A DNA stretch of 64,000 bases, from IMG/VR virus record IMGVR_UViG_3300036760_000945, positions 1 to 64,000 of that record; one strand, given 5' to 3'. A program made the position numbers and the translations under genes. This DNA is from a virus. Shown piece after piece: positions 56,850 to 63,256 of the stretch; the stretch's first letter is position 1; the number at the start of each line of letters is the position of its first letter. Below the pieces are notes generated by a model. It made no database searches. It worked only from the letters and a program-made list of their open reading frames with translations, and had not been told where the DNA came from.

Positions 56850-56925
56850 CACAGGAGGCGGGGAGAGGCTCTCCCCCCGTGTCCTGTGGCCCGCAGGGCC
56901 AGCGCCCAGCAGCGAGCGCTGCTGG
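56850..56925 (+). promoter_or_regulatory. strongly structured leader with three successive hairpins
   Basis: Hairpin 1: CACAGGA (56850) with TCCTGTG (56882), enclosing GGGGAGAG and CTCTCCCC. Hairpin 2: TGGCCC-GCA-GGGCCA (56887-56901), sharing two bases with hairpin 1. Hairpin 3: CCAGCAGCG-AG-CGCTGCTGG (56906-56925). The ribosome binding site of the 56942 gene (AAAGGAGG) follows 4 nt later. No T tract, so a leader or mRNA-stability element is more likely than a terminator. The upstream 100 nt (56750-56849) hold a purine tract and an AT-rich stretch (TATATATAAATATTT) that may contain a rightward promoter. Confidence 0.65.
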
Positions 56926-56941
56926 AGAAAGGAGGCACGCA

Positions 56942-57115
56942 ATGGCTACAACTACATCAACCCTGAAGGCGGCTGCAGAGCAAGCCCTAAAAGAGGCTGG
57001 CGATGCGGCAAAGCGGGGGGAGTATCACAAAGTAAAAGAGTGGATGGCCAAGTACCAGGAGCGCCGTGCTCTATATCTTGCTGCCGTCCACAGTTGCCTA
57101 GTGCCCTTAGGCTAG
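56942..57115 (+). CDS. small helical protein, 57 aa
   Basis: The start at 56942 (MATTTSTLKAAAEQ) has AAAGGAGG 7 nt upstream. The longer in-frame extension covers the hairpin leader and is rejected. Ala/Lys/Glu-rich helices (LKAAAEQALKEAGDAAKRGE, HKVKEWMAKYQERRALYL). Function unknown; first gene of the rightward small-gene block. Confidence 0.7.
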   Translation: MATTTSTLKAAAEQALKEAGDAAKRGEYHKVKEWMAKYQERRALYLAAVHSCLVPLG

Positions 57116-57147
57116 GCGCGGCAGGACTTGGGGGACCTGCGTGGGCA

Positions 57148-57156
57148 TGGTAAAAT
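57148..57156 (+). promoter_or_regulatory. candidate extended -10 promoter (TGGTAAAAT)
   Basis: TAAAAT at 57151-57156 preceded by TGG, 31 nt before the 57187 start. Same layout as the TGGTATAAT sites with one changed base. Confidence 0.5.
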
Positions 57157-57186
57157 CAACCTATAAGCCCAGGAAAGGAGATCGAC

Positions 57187-57441
57187 ATGGCTGAGCAAGA
57201 ACGCTCAAAGGGAGGGAAAGACAGCAAGAAGGTCAAGCGCGCACGGCGCCATGCACATGGTGCATTCGTACCACGTGTGCACAATAAGACCAATTCTTTG
57301 CGGCGCATGATCCACAAGGGACAGGTCTTCAATGAGTATAAGGCGCGTGGCGAAAGCCCGTTCCTCATGCCCTTCGACAACTATCTGTGCCGCATGTTCG
57401 CATTCATGCGTGCACAAGGACTGCCCGCACCGCGCGGGTAG
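57187..57441 (+). CDS. small basic protein, 84 aa
   Basis: Lys/Arg/His-rich N-terminus (KGGKDSKKVKRARRHAHG) followed by a helical domain (NSLRRMIHKGQVFNEYK, DNYLCRMFAFMRAQ). AAAGGAG precedes the start. Possibly a nucleic-acid-binding protein. The tRNA gene starts 6 nt after its stop. Confidence 0.65.
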   Translation: MAEQERSKGGKDSKKVKRARRHAHGAFVPRVHNKTNSLRRMIHKGQVFNEYKARGESPFLMPFDNYLCRMFAFMRAQGLPAPRG

Positions 57442-57447
57442 CTAGTG

Positions 57448-57519
57448 GCCCCTATAGCTCAATGGATAGAGCAACTGCCTTCTAAGCAGAGGGTCTGGGT
57501 TCGAGTCCCAGTAGGGGCA
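57448..57519 (+). tRNA. tRNA-Arg (anticodon TCT)
   Basis: Full cloverleaf: acceptor GCCCCTA/TAGGGGC, D arm TAGCTCAATGGATAGAGCA, anticodon loop CTTCTAA with anticodon TCT at 57481-57483, T arm with GGGTTCGAGTCCC. Discriminator A; CCA is not encoded. It reads AGA and AGG, codons that many hosts use rarely but that occur in this phage. One A-A mismatch at the top of the anticodon stem. Confidence 0.95.
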
Positions 57520-57565
57520 TTAGGACAGGGACGTACCCTGCCCACATTCAAAGAAAGGAGTAAGA

Positions 57566-57697
57566 ATGCTCAAATATCTGCTTCGCTTACTGCGGCAACT
57601 CTTGCATATCAGACAAGAGACTAGCAAGGGGGATATGTATTGTCCTCAGTGCGGTTGGGGGTACACTGAGATCGAGCACACGCAGCAATGCGGGTAA
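57566..57697 (+). CDS. small zinc-ribbon protein, 43 aa
   Basis: Hydrophobic/basic N-terminus (MLKYLLRLLRQLLHIR) followed by CPQCGWGYTEIEHTQQCG, a three-cysteine plus His metal site. AAAGGAG precedes the ATG. The tRNA-to-gene gap contains a CAGGG-ACGTA-CCCTG hairpin (57526-57540). Confidence 0.55.
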   Translation: MLKYLLRLLRQLLHIRQETSKGDMYCPQCGWGYTEIEHTQQCG

Positions 57698-57775
57698 GAC
57701 CATGATCGTCGAGCCTGTAGTGCGAGCAGGCTCACGAATATGGCACTTGCCATAGACTGTTAGTAAGGAGGTCCT

Positions 57776-57961
57776 ATGATCAAGTTTGGCCTCAGCATCG
57801 AGGTCAAGCAGGAGAGGATTGGCAGTACCAATCCTTTCCCTGTGGTTTATGTGTACCAAGGGGGTGTACACATAAATCCTCTGGCACTTACAGATGGGGA
57901 AAATAAGACGCTGAAGAAACTATTAGCAGGGGTGAACTACAGGCTAATACGTTTGCCATAG
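57776..57961 (+). CDS. small hypothetical protein, 61 aa
   Basis: AAGGAGG precedes the start. Beta-like sequence (IKFGLSIEVKQERIG, VVYVYQGGVHINPLAL) then a short helix (NKTLKKLLAGV). The upstream 78-nt gap has a 7-bp hairpin (GAGCCTG with CAGGCTC). No function seen. Confidence 0.6.
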   Translation: MIKFGLSIEVKQERIGSTNPFPVVYVYQGGVHINPLALTDGENKTLKKLLAGVNYRLIRLP

Positions 57962-57990
57962 ACTTAGACAAGGACCCTAAGGAGGTCAAT

Positions 57991-58236
57991 ATGTCTACTG
58001 TAGTTGCACACTTGGCTTCATTCGAGAAGCCAAGCCAAGTCCCATTGAATAGATGTCCAGTGGGACTGTCTCTTATCGTAGGGGGCAGGCTGATGTCTGT
58101 AGTCAGCCTGGGCAAGGGCAAGGCGCTGCACTCTGATGCGCCAATCCCTGCGCCAATCAAGCGCCCAGACGATGGGCGCACATTCGCGCGGGCACGCAAG
58201 AACAACTCGCCCGCAGTCTCAATGAAGGAGGAATAG
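57991..58236 (+). CDS. small hypothetical protein, 81 aa
   Basis: AAGGAGG precedes the start. Central strand-rich part (CPVGLSLIVGGRLMSVVSLG) and a basic, Pro/Arg-rich C-terminal half (APIPAPIKRPDDGRTFARAR). Function unknown. Confidence 0.6.
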   Translation: MSTVVAHLASFEKPSQVPLNRCPVGLSLIVGGRLMSVVSLGKGKALHSDAPIPAPIKRPDDGRTFARARKNNSPAVSMKEE

Positions 58237-58237
58237 C

Positions 58238-58384
58238 GTGTTGACAAGGCTCTTGGTACGCGGTCTATATCGCCTGCGCAGGCGATACTCTCAGGCTACA
58301 TGCCTGAGGATAGGCAAGGAAGTCGCTTCCTATCCAGCGCTTCCATTCTATGCAACAGTACTGTATCTGGCACTGTTCGTGTAA
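58238..58384 (+). CDS. possible GTG-start small protein, 48 aa, over a hairpin array
   Basis: GTG at 58238 follows AAGGAGG 8 nt upstream. Reads Arg/Leu-rich (TRLLVRGLYRLRRRYSQ). Most of its DNA (58268-58345) is a series of perfect hairpins, so the RNA structure may be the functional element and the ORF accidental. I keep both possibilities. Confidence 0.4.
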   Translation: MLTRLLVRGLYRLRRRYSQATCLRIGKEVASYPALPFYATVLYLALFV

Positions 58385-58424
58385 TGGACTCCGCATCTGG
58401 GCTATGCGGGATAGAAATTAGCCC
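58268..58424 (+). ncRNA. candidate structured RNA: serial hairpins with alternative 3' pairings
   Basis: A 20-bp perfect palindrome (58268-58287); CTCAGGC-TACAT-GCCTGAG (58290-58308); GGAT..AGGAAG-TCG-CTTCCT-ATCC (58108-type nested stem at 58308-58335). Then CCGCAT (58391) with ATGCGG (58404), which overlaps GGGCTA (58399) that can instead pair with TAGCCC (58419) followed by ATTGTTTTTC. The last two pairings exclude each other, as in an attenuator. The following 58425-58638 has no accepted gene; it carries four TGTTGCA repeats. Confidence 0.5.
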
Positions 58425-58638
58425 ATTGTTTTTCTTTCGGCAGCACGTAATCTACTCAAGGTGTTGCAGATGTTATGTTTATGTTGCATTTCATAGACAT
58501 GTCATCCTCATCACATGTTGCAGTCTGTCAAGTCCATGTAATGTCAGCCCCATAACAGGATCGCACTTGTTATGGGCATTATGCTGCAATGTTGCAGTAG
58601 AGTGTACCAGCACTTCCTGGCCAAGAAAGGAGAATAAG

Positions 58639-58695
58639 ATGTCAGATACATACTTTTTTGTGGGACAATCAACTACATTAATGCAGTATTCGTGA
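58639..58695 (+). CDS. possible leader peptide, 18 aa
   Basis: ATG at 58639 after AAAGGAG; reads MSDTYFFVGQSTTLMQYS and its stop overlaps the next ATG (TGATG). It resembles a short coupled leader for the 58695 gene. A longer open frame from 58300 ends in the same residues but has no ribosome binding site. Confidence 0.45.
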   Translation: MSDTYFFVGQSTTLMQYS

Positions 58696-58877
58696 TGTCT
58701 AACGAGACACACGACCGGCTTTTCCCCGTCTGTCACGTACCAAATGAGCCGGGGGACGAACAACTCGGGACATGCAGCATGGGGGTGTGGGGTGAACCGT
58801 CAAACTTTGAAGAGGCAGTAGAGTTGGCAATCCGCTCTGCCGCGGAGTCGAACGCAGAGGTCTTCTTTCTCGCGTAA
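58695..58877 (+). CDS. small hypothetical protein, 60 aa
   Basis: Reads MSNETHDRLFPVCHVP and ends with a helix FEEAVELAIRSAAESNAEVFF. No ribosome binding site of its own; the stop of the 18-codon ORF overlaps its ATG, so translation is probably by re-initiation. Confidence 0.5.
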   Translation: MSNETHDRLFPVCHVPNEPGDEQLGTCSMGVWGEPSNFEEAVELAIRSAAESNAEVFFLA

Positions 58878-58891
58878 GCTCCTATCTCTTT

Positions 58892-58982
58892 CCGTGTGGC
58901 AGGTAATTGGCTCGAAGCCTGCGGAGAGGGACTAGTCGGGCTTGACCCGATGAGCGACCTGGCGCTTTCCAGGTCTGTACGG
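58892..58982 (+). ncRNA. cloverleaf-like 5' leader of the 59007 gene
   Basis: A closing helix CCGTGT with TGTACGG encloses three hairpins: GCAGG/CCTGC (58899-58922), TCGGG-CTTGA-CCCGA (58936-58950), and GACCTGG-CGCTTT-CCAGGTC (58956-58975). The AAAGGAG of the downstream gene follows after 11 nt. The four-way junction resembles riboswitch or structured-leader architecture; no known class recognised and no tRNA features (no T-loop). Confidence 0.55.
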
Positions 58983-59006
58983 CCATACTCATGAAAGGAG
59001 TTAACG

Positions 59007-59591
59007 ATGGCCAAAATGAAGGGTGTAAGTCTGCAAGAGGCTAAAGATCTGGTACCTCAGATCGAGCCCATCGTCCTTCCTATGGATTTCATCAATCTCC
59101 AGGAAGATAAAACTGCGCAAGCGCTGGAAGATGCAGCGCTGTTGCGCGGTCTTGCTTTCGAGTGCCTGAATCTGCGAAAGTCCGAGCTTGCAAAGCAGAA
59201 GGAAGCGCAGGGGAAACTCGAGATCTGGGAGTCCCGAACCAAGGAGAAACGTGCAGATGCCTGGAAGGCTTTCTGCACGCAGTATCCCGGCATGGCAGCG
59301 TTCATCTATTCCAATGCGCCCGGCGCTGAGAAGAAGAGGCACGAGATCAATCAGCGGATTGATACTCTGCTGATCAGCGTCGATCGGGAATATGCCCGCT
59401 TCGTGGAACTCAAGGCAGAGGTGAACGCTATCGATGCCTGGCTTGGCTCGAAAGAAGCGCTGGCCTTCAAGACGCATTTCGAAGATGCAAGGAAGGCGTT
59501 GGAGAAAGTGGGCCTCGACTTCGATGAGATCTGGCCCTCTCGGAAGGCAGCCAAGGGGGAACAAATTGAGGCCGAGCAGAAGATGAAATAG
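59007..59591 (+). CDS. helical coiled-coil protein, 194 aa
   Basis: Almost entirely helical and charged, with heptad-like stretches (LNLRKSELAKQKEAQGKLEI and VDREYARFVELKAEVNAIDA). Residues 90-115 (AFCTQYPGMAAFIYSNAPG) break the coil. GAAAGGAG precedes the ATG. Function unknown; a structured RNA leader precedes it, so its expression is probably controlled. Confidence 0.7.
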   Translation: MAKMKGVSLQEAKDLVPQIEPIVLPMDFINLQEDKTAQALEDAALLRGLAFECLNLRKSELAKQKEAQGKLEIWESRTKEKRADAWKAFCTQYPGMAAFIYSNAPGAEKKRHEINQRIDTLLISVDREYARFVELKAEVNAIDAWLGSKEALAFKTHFEDARKALEKVGLDFDEIWPSRKAAKGEQIEAEQKMK

Positions 59592-59679
59592 TCGGCCTGC
59601 CATAACCGCACTGGACACGGGGGGCAAGTCCAGTGCGGGCAGGGGCAAACCGGCCCCACTTTCACGCAAGGAGGTAACT

Positions 59680-60591
59680 ATGGCACGTTCGAAGAAGACT
59701 AGTACCACAAGCAAGATCAAAGTTTCTACACCTGTTCAAAACAAGGAGGTAACACCAATGTATGAGAATTTACCCGAGTTGAAATTCGCACCTGGCTATA
59801 TCAGCATCGGCAAGTTTGGCGAAGGCGAGCCAATCATTCGCATCGACCAGTTCCGTGGCTTCAATAGCCGCGATCTGATCGTGGGCTTGCTGAATGGGAT
59901 GTTCGATGCCAGCGCCGGCATCTATCCCGTGCTCGTGCCCGGCCTCCATCTAAAGCACACGATGGAAGAGTTGTGGGCGAAGGGATATGTGTCCAATGCT
60001 GGTTATGTCAATACCGAATATGCCGGCGAGTTTGCTGGTATGTTCGTAGAACCGCTGCGCACTGGCTGGTGGAGCATCGGCTTCGTCGGCGGCCAGTTCG
60101 TATTCGAATGGCAGGCGAAGTATGTTGGCTATGTCGAAGGCGAGGCGCCGTGGGTACAGAAGTCCCGCAATGCCTTCTGCAAGCATGTCGGCCTCGAACT
60201 CCTGCTGAAGGGCAAGCCCATCATTCTTCACTACAACGTGAAGGATGAATGGATGTCCTCCAAAGTAGCCACCAAGGTTGCCCAGGCAGGGATGTCGGTT
60301 GCTGACCGGCTTATCGACATTCGCACGAAGGTCGCCCAGACACAGGCCTGGCGGGTAAACCAGCAAGTCGAGGCCATCTATGCCCAGCCCGACTATGCCC
60401 CGGTTGCACGCCTTGCAACTGTACGACTGCACGGTGGAGGCAATATGGAACCAGAGGCGCTAGTTGGCCAGACGATCCTGAAGTGGATGGGTAACATCCG
60501 CGTCGGCGCAGTGGCGATTACTCCCGAGAACCTGCCAGCGCAGCTTGAAGTGCTGCGCCGCGGGCAAATGACCGTCGAGCTCGCCCAGTAA
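59680..60591 (+). CDS. hypothetical protein with two ribosome-bound starts, 303 aa
   Basis: The first start at 59680 (MARSKKTSTTSK) has AAGGAGGTAACT; an internal start at 59758 (MYENLPELKFAP) has AAGGAGGTAACACCA. The 26-residue leader is Lys/Ser/Thr-rich. The main domain is alpha/beta and Gly-rich (FRGFNSRDLIVGLLNG, GWWSIGFVGGQFVFEW). Two products, with and without a basic tail, are likely. No family recognised; its size and coding quality suggest an important early or structural protein. Confidence 0.75.
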   Translation: MARSKKTSTTSKIKVSTPVQNKEVTPMYENLPELKFAPGYISIGKFGEGEPIIRIDQFRGFNSRDLIVGLLNGMFDASAGIYPVLVPGLHLKHTMEELWAKGYVSNAGYVNTEYAGEFAGMFVEPLRTGWWSIGFVGGQFVFEWQAKYVGYVEGEAPWVQKSRNAFCKHVGLELLLKGKPIILHYNVKDEWMSSKVATKVAQAGMSVADRLIDIRTKVAQTQAWRVNQQVEAIYAQPDYAPVARLATVRLHGGGNMEPEALVGQTILKWMGNIRVGAVAITPENLPAQLEVLRRGQMTVELAQ

Positions 60592-60601
60592 TTCCTGTCA
60601 T

Positions 60602-60628
60602 GGAGGGAGAAAAGGGGGATCTCCCTCC
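60602..60628 (+). terminator. stem-loop after the 303-aa gene
   Basis: GGAGGGAGA pairs with TCTCCCTCC (9 bp, nine-base loop). No T tract follows, and a promoter begins 6 nt downstream, so it may insulate one transcript from the next. Confidence 0.5.
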
Positions 60629-60633
60629 CTCTG

Positions 60634-60642
60634 TGGTATAAT
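60634..60642 (+). promoter_or_regulatory. rightward extended -10 promoter (TGGTATAAT)
   Basis: TATAAT at 60637-60642 preceded by TGG, 24 nt before an ATG with AAAGGAGG. Same element as at 8663 and at the leftward sites. Confidence 0.75.
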
Positions 60643-60665
60643 ACGCCTGTATAAAGGAGGCAGCA

Positions 60666-60755
60666 ATGGAATGCGTATTTCTGCTTATAATGGTTTACTT
60701 TGCCGTTGAGCTAATCTGCTGGCTTACAGGAGCTGACAAGAGAGGAGGCTTTTAG
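60666..60755 (+). CDS. tiny membrane peptide, 29 aa
   Basis: MECVFLLIMVYFAVELICW is one hydrophobic helix, followed by LTGADKRGGF. AAAGGAGG is placed 5 nt before the ATG and a promoter is just upstream, so it is likely translated. Confidence 0.55.
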   Translation: MECVFLLIMVYFAVELICWLTGADKRGGF

Positions 60756-60757
60756 CT

Positions 60758-60901
60758 ATGTCCATAAAAGGCGGTTCGACCAAAAAGGGCACTCTGCCTA
60801 ATCCTTCCAAGAAGACGGCTGTACCTGGCACTGGTCGCAATAGACCTGCCAAGGGCTATGATCCTGTAACCAAGACCTGGCATCAAAGGGAGCAAAGATG
60901 A
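60758..60901 (+). CDS. small basic protein, 47 aa
   Basis: Reads MSIKGGSTKKGTLPNPSKK and ends YDPVTKTWHQREQR. Lys/Thr/Pro-rich, probably disordered. GAGGAGG lies inside the previous ORF 9 nt upstream; the stop overlaps the next start (ATGA). Confidence 0.5.
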   Translation: MSIKGGSTKKGTLPNPSKKTAVPGTGRNRPAKGYDPVTKTWHQREQR

Positions 60902-61098
60902 AACGTATATGGGCGATCTGCCTTCTGATCTCTGCAATGCTTGCACTGCTCTGGGATATACTGCTTGCCTGCGTTCTTGTCTTCTTCAAGGTGCCACACA
61001 TGTTCGTATATTTGTTCCTTAGCTTCAGCATCATCGTTCCTGCCTGCTTTCTTGTACTGGCTATGTGCGCTGCTGGAAGTGATGCAAGTTATGGGTAA
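60898..61098 (+). CDS. membrane protein, 66 aa
   Basis: Two hydrophobic segments at about 3-25 (IWAICLLISAMLALLWDILL) and 36-58 (VYLFLSFSIIVPACFLVLAM). Short loops, no signal-peptidase site apparent. Coupled to the previous ORF by ATGA. Could be a second holin-type or membrane-effector peptide. Confidence 0.55.
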   Translation: MKRIWAICLLISAMLALLWDILLACVLVFFKVPHMFVYLFLSFSIIVPACFLVLAMCAAGSDASYG

Positions 61099-61474
61099 AC
61101 GAATGCCTATACTTATGCTTACCAAACTCATTGGCAACAAGACTAATGCAACGAGACTCGATGATGCGATGCGCGTCTGTAAGTACCTCTCCCTATATTT
61201 ATCCAGGGCGCAGGCTGTTGTTCTATCCTTCAAGGGCATTCACACTGCTAGTCCCGAGTTTCTCAATGTTGCATTCGGGCAACTCTATGGCTCATTCGAG
61301 GGCGACTTCCTATCAAAGATGCTCTCTGTTGAAGATCTGCCTCCCTCGATAAGGCCAAAGCTGCGTAGAGCGATCAGTAATGCAAAGACATATTTCCAAG
61401 TTAGAAGCAAAGACATCCAGGAAGAGAAGACCCGCTTCGTAGATTGGCCCACTCCAGATGAAAATGGTAGCTGA
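61091..61474 (+). CDS. STAS-like (DUF4325-type) protein, 127 aa
   Basis: The start at 61091 overlaps the previous stop; in-frame codons further upstream lie in the membrane-protein gene. AQAVVLSFKGIHTASPEFLN, then VAFGQLYGSFEGDFL resemble the strand-helix of STAS-like DUF4325 domains, which bind partners in regulatory complexes. The rest is helical (RPKLRRAISNAKTYFQV). Confidence 0.6.
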   Translation: MGKRMPILMLTKLIGNKTNATRLDDAMRVCKYLSLYLSRAQAVVLSFKGIHTASPEFLNVAFGQLYGSFEGDFLSKMLSVEDLPPSIRPKLRRAISNAKTYFQVRSKDIQEEKTRFVDWPTPDENGS

Positions 61475-61598
61475 TAAGCGTATTGCACATTTGCTCGAAC
61501 GCAACCGTCGGCGGGGAATAAACTTTACCCGCCGCATCCATGCTGAGACCAAAGCGCACCGTAAGCAAGCAAAATGTTCGCGCCGTATAAATAGGTGA
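61458..61598 (+). CDS. small Arg-rich protein, 46 aa
   Basis: Reads MKMVADKRIAHLLERNRR, then INFTRRIHAETKAHRKQ, with 11 Arg. Overlaps the end of the STAS-like gene by 17 nt. A possible RNA- or DNA-binding peptide; ribosome binding site weak. Confidence 0.45.
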   Translation: MKMVADKRIAHLLERNRRRGINFTRRIHAETKAHRKQAKCSRRINR

Positions 61599-61614
61599 TG
61601 AAAGGAGAATAACT

Positions 61615-61857
61615 ATGACTAAGTCTATTACTGTAAAGGTACGCAAGATCGAAGATGGAACCACGGCTTACACAGAGGAACACCGAGATGCCTTTTATGT
61701 CGGGCATATGTATCCTGGTGAGACCATAAGCGTGATACCCAACGAAAACTGTCCAGGTTGGTATAAGAGCATAATAAATGGCTATAACTACCACAAGTCC
61801 TGGCTCATATTCCCCAAGGCCCGACATATTCGTGAAGGCGAATGTGCCAAAGCGTGA
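61615..61857 (+). CDS. small hypothetical protein, 80 aa (family shared with 62640)
   Basis: AAAGGAG precedes the start. The blocks MYPGETISVIPN, CPGWYKSI and YHKSWLIF match the 62640 protein (MRPGEVIEVVPN, CPGWYRDV, YHDSWLDF). A conserved beta-domain family within this genome; function unknown. Confidence 0.65.
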   Translation: MTKSITVKVRKIEDGTTAYTEEHRDAFYVGHMYPGETISVIPNENCPGWYKSIINGYNYHKSWLIFPKARHIREGECAKA

Positions 61858-61924
61858 GGAGAGAATATTGATATCCTCGTATACATGTCCATACACAAGA
61901 CTAGATAACAAGCAGCATTCTCGT

Positions 61925-62077
61925 ATGATTAATATCTATGAGCGTCCTCTTATGGGGCTTGCTGAACATAAATACTGGTGGCTCCCTATCTTCAGTATTT
62001 CCCGGGACAGAAGATTGAGGATCGACTGGCTGGTCTGGAATATCTATATAGGAAAGAGCAAATTATGGTGGCAATAG
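61925..62077 (+). CDS. small hypothetical protein, 50 aa
   Basis: Reads MINIYERPLMGLAEHKYWWL, then RRLRIDWLVWNIYIG. Aromatic and basic. No clear ribosome binding site, but composition is protein-like and it fills the only long gap in this block. Confidence 0.4.
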   Translation: MINIYERPLMGLAEHKYWWLPIFSISRDRRLRIDWLVWNIYIGKSKLWWQ

Positions 62078-62125
62078 AGATTGAGATCGCAGATAGTACG
62101 ATCGTTGAGTAAGGAAGAATTGATC

Positions 62126-62323
62126 ATGTACGAATATGAAGGCTTCCGAAGGCAGGCTTATGAGGGGGGACTGTCATTTATACCAGTCTGTACTATCTGT
62201 GGCCGTTTCGTCAAGGCGGACGAAACTGTTGTTATAAATGGATTAGGCGAATATGTCACTGAATTGAATGCTACCTGTTCTAAATGTGGCAGGGTAGAAA
62301 TGCCATTCGAGGGCTTTTCTTAA
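62126..62323 (+). CDS. small zinc-ribbon protein, 65 aa
   Basis: The start at 62126 (MYEYEGFRRQAYEGG) has AAGGAAG upstream; an earlier start at 62081 lacks one. CTICGRF and CSKCGRV are 27 residues apart, a four-cysteine ribbon with a beta core between (ETVVINGLGEYVTELN). Confidence 0.6.
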   Translation: MYEYEGFRRQAYEGGLSFIPVCTICGRFVKADETVVINGLGEYVTELNATCSKCGRVEMPFEGFS

Positions 62324-62359
62324 TAGGCGAGTTATGGCGATAAAGATAAGGAGAGACTA

Positions 62360-62656
62360 ATGAAGACAGAGATCTATTTTCACGGCCAGGGCTTCGCTGA
62401 CCCACCTGCAGCATTGAATCAAGCGAAGAATGTCATGCGCCTTGTTATTAGCTTGGCAGCCAAACTTGATATTCCTCTGCAAGATGCTGTGGATTGGCTG
62501 TATGAAGGTGATATACTTACTGGTAATGAGACTGTTGAGAACCTGGTTTACCAATGGAATAACGAAAATTGGCAACTGCAAGCCGAGGGATATTACGCAA
62601 GAGAATCAACTATAATCTCCAAGTTAGAAGGAGAGAACAATGACAATCAAAGTTAG
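62360..62656 (+). CDS. hypothetical protein, 98 aa
   Basis: AAGGAGAG precedes the start. Helical: PPAALNQAKNVMRLVISLAA, then LQDAVDWLYEGDILTGNETV. The first part (EIYFHGQGF) is strand-like. It overlaps the next gene by 17 nt. Function unknown. Confidence 0.6.
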   Translation: MKTEIYFHGQGFADPPAALNQAKNVMRLVISLAAKLDIPLQDAVDWLYEGDILTGNETVENLVYQWNNENWQLQAEGYYARESTIISKLEGENNDNQS

Positions 62657-63041
62657 AGTACGTATGATCCCCAAGAGAACTCAATTAACGAAGGATGGCT
62701 GGACGGACGTATTCACAGGAGAAAATATGAGGCCCGGCGAAGTTATTGAGGTTGTTCCTAACCATTGCCCAGGCTGGTATAGGGATGTCCCTAAGTCAGG
62801 CTCCTCCTCATATCACTACCATGATTCCTGGCTAGACTTCGATTTCGATTATACGCCTATAGCAGTGCCTGATAATTACTCAAAGGCCGCCCGGCTCTGG
62901 AAGGGACTACTGCAAAAGTACCTGATATCTACTATTGGTGGCCGGTCTGACCATGGGCCTATCATTGATGAGATCGAGGCAGCACTAAATGAGAGTGCAC
63001 AAGAAGCGCTTGCACTTAGCGGCATGCGGGAGTCTCTATGA
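62640..63041 (+). CDS. hypothetical protein, 133 aa (longer paralogue of 61615)
   Basis: Residues 1-75 share GEVIEVVPN, CPGWYRD and YHDSWLDF with the 61615 protein. A C-terminal helical extension (YSKAARLWKGLLQKYLI, DEIEAALNESAQEALAL) is added. AGAAGGAG precedes the start. A duplication with domain gain. Confidence 0.65.
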   Translation: MTIKVRVRMIPKRTQLTKDGWTDVFTGENMRPGEVIEVVPNHCPGWYRDVPKSGSSSYHYHDSWLDFDFDYTPIAVPDNYSKAARLWKGLLQKYLISTIGGRSDHGPIIDEIEAALNESAQEALALSGMRESL

Positions 63042-63256
63042 CTGACACTGTTATAGGGAGATGGACAATGCATTATTACTTTAGAGATACATTGCCAATG
63101 GAATTTATAGGTGATCTCTATGATATTATGCGGGATCGGGATAATGATATGCTTACACCTGAGAGGCTAATTGACGACATTGTCGATTTGCTAAGGCGGT
63201 ACATAGCTGCCCACTCAGAATCGCCTAAGGAGAAGTCAGATGAGACTAAAGGCTAG
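63038..63256 (+). CDS. small hypothetical protein, 72 aa
   Basis: The ATG overlaps the previous stop (ATGA). An internal ATG at 63068 has a better ribosome binding site (GGGAGATGG), so two starts are possible. Acidic helices (IGDLYDIMRDRDNDML, IDDIVDLLRRYIAAH). Function unknown. Confidence 0.55.
   Translation: MTDTVIGRWTMHYYFRDTLPMEFIGDLYDIMRDRDNDMLTPERLIDDIVDLLRRYIAAHSESPKEKSDETKG

Noticed and set aside
58300-58695. Plus-strand open frame of 131 aa
   Set aside because: No ribosome binding site, Cys- and Ser-rich shadow-like composition, and it runs through hairpins and repeats; only its last 18 codons have a proper start.
60752-61239. Minus-strand open frames over the small-gene block
   Set aside because: They overlap plus-strand genes with good ribosome binding sites and show no domain or promoter of their own.
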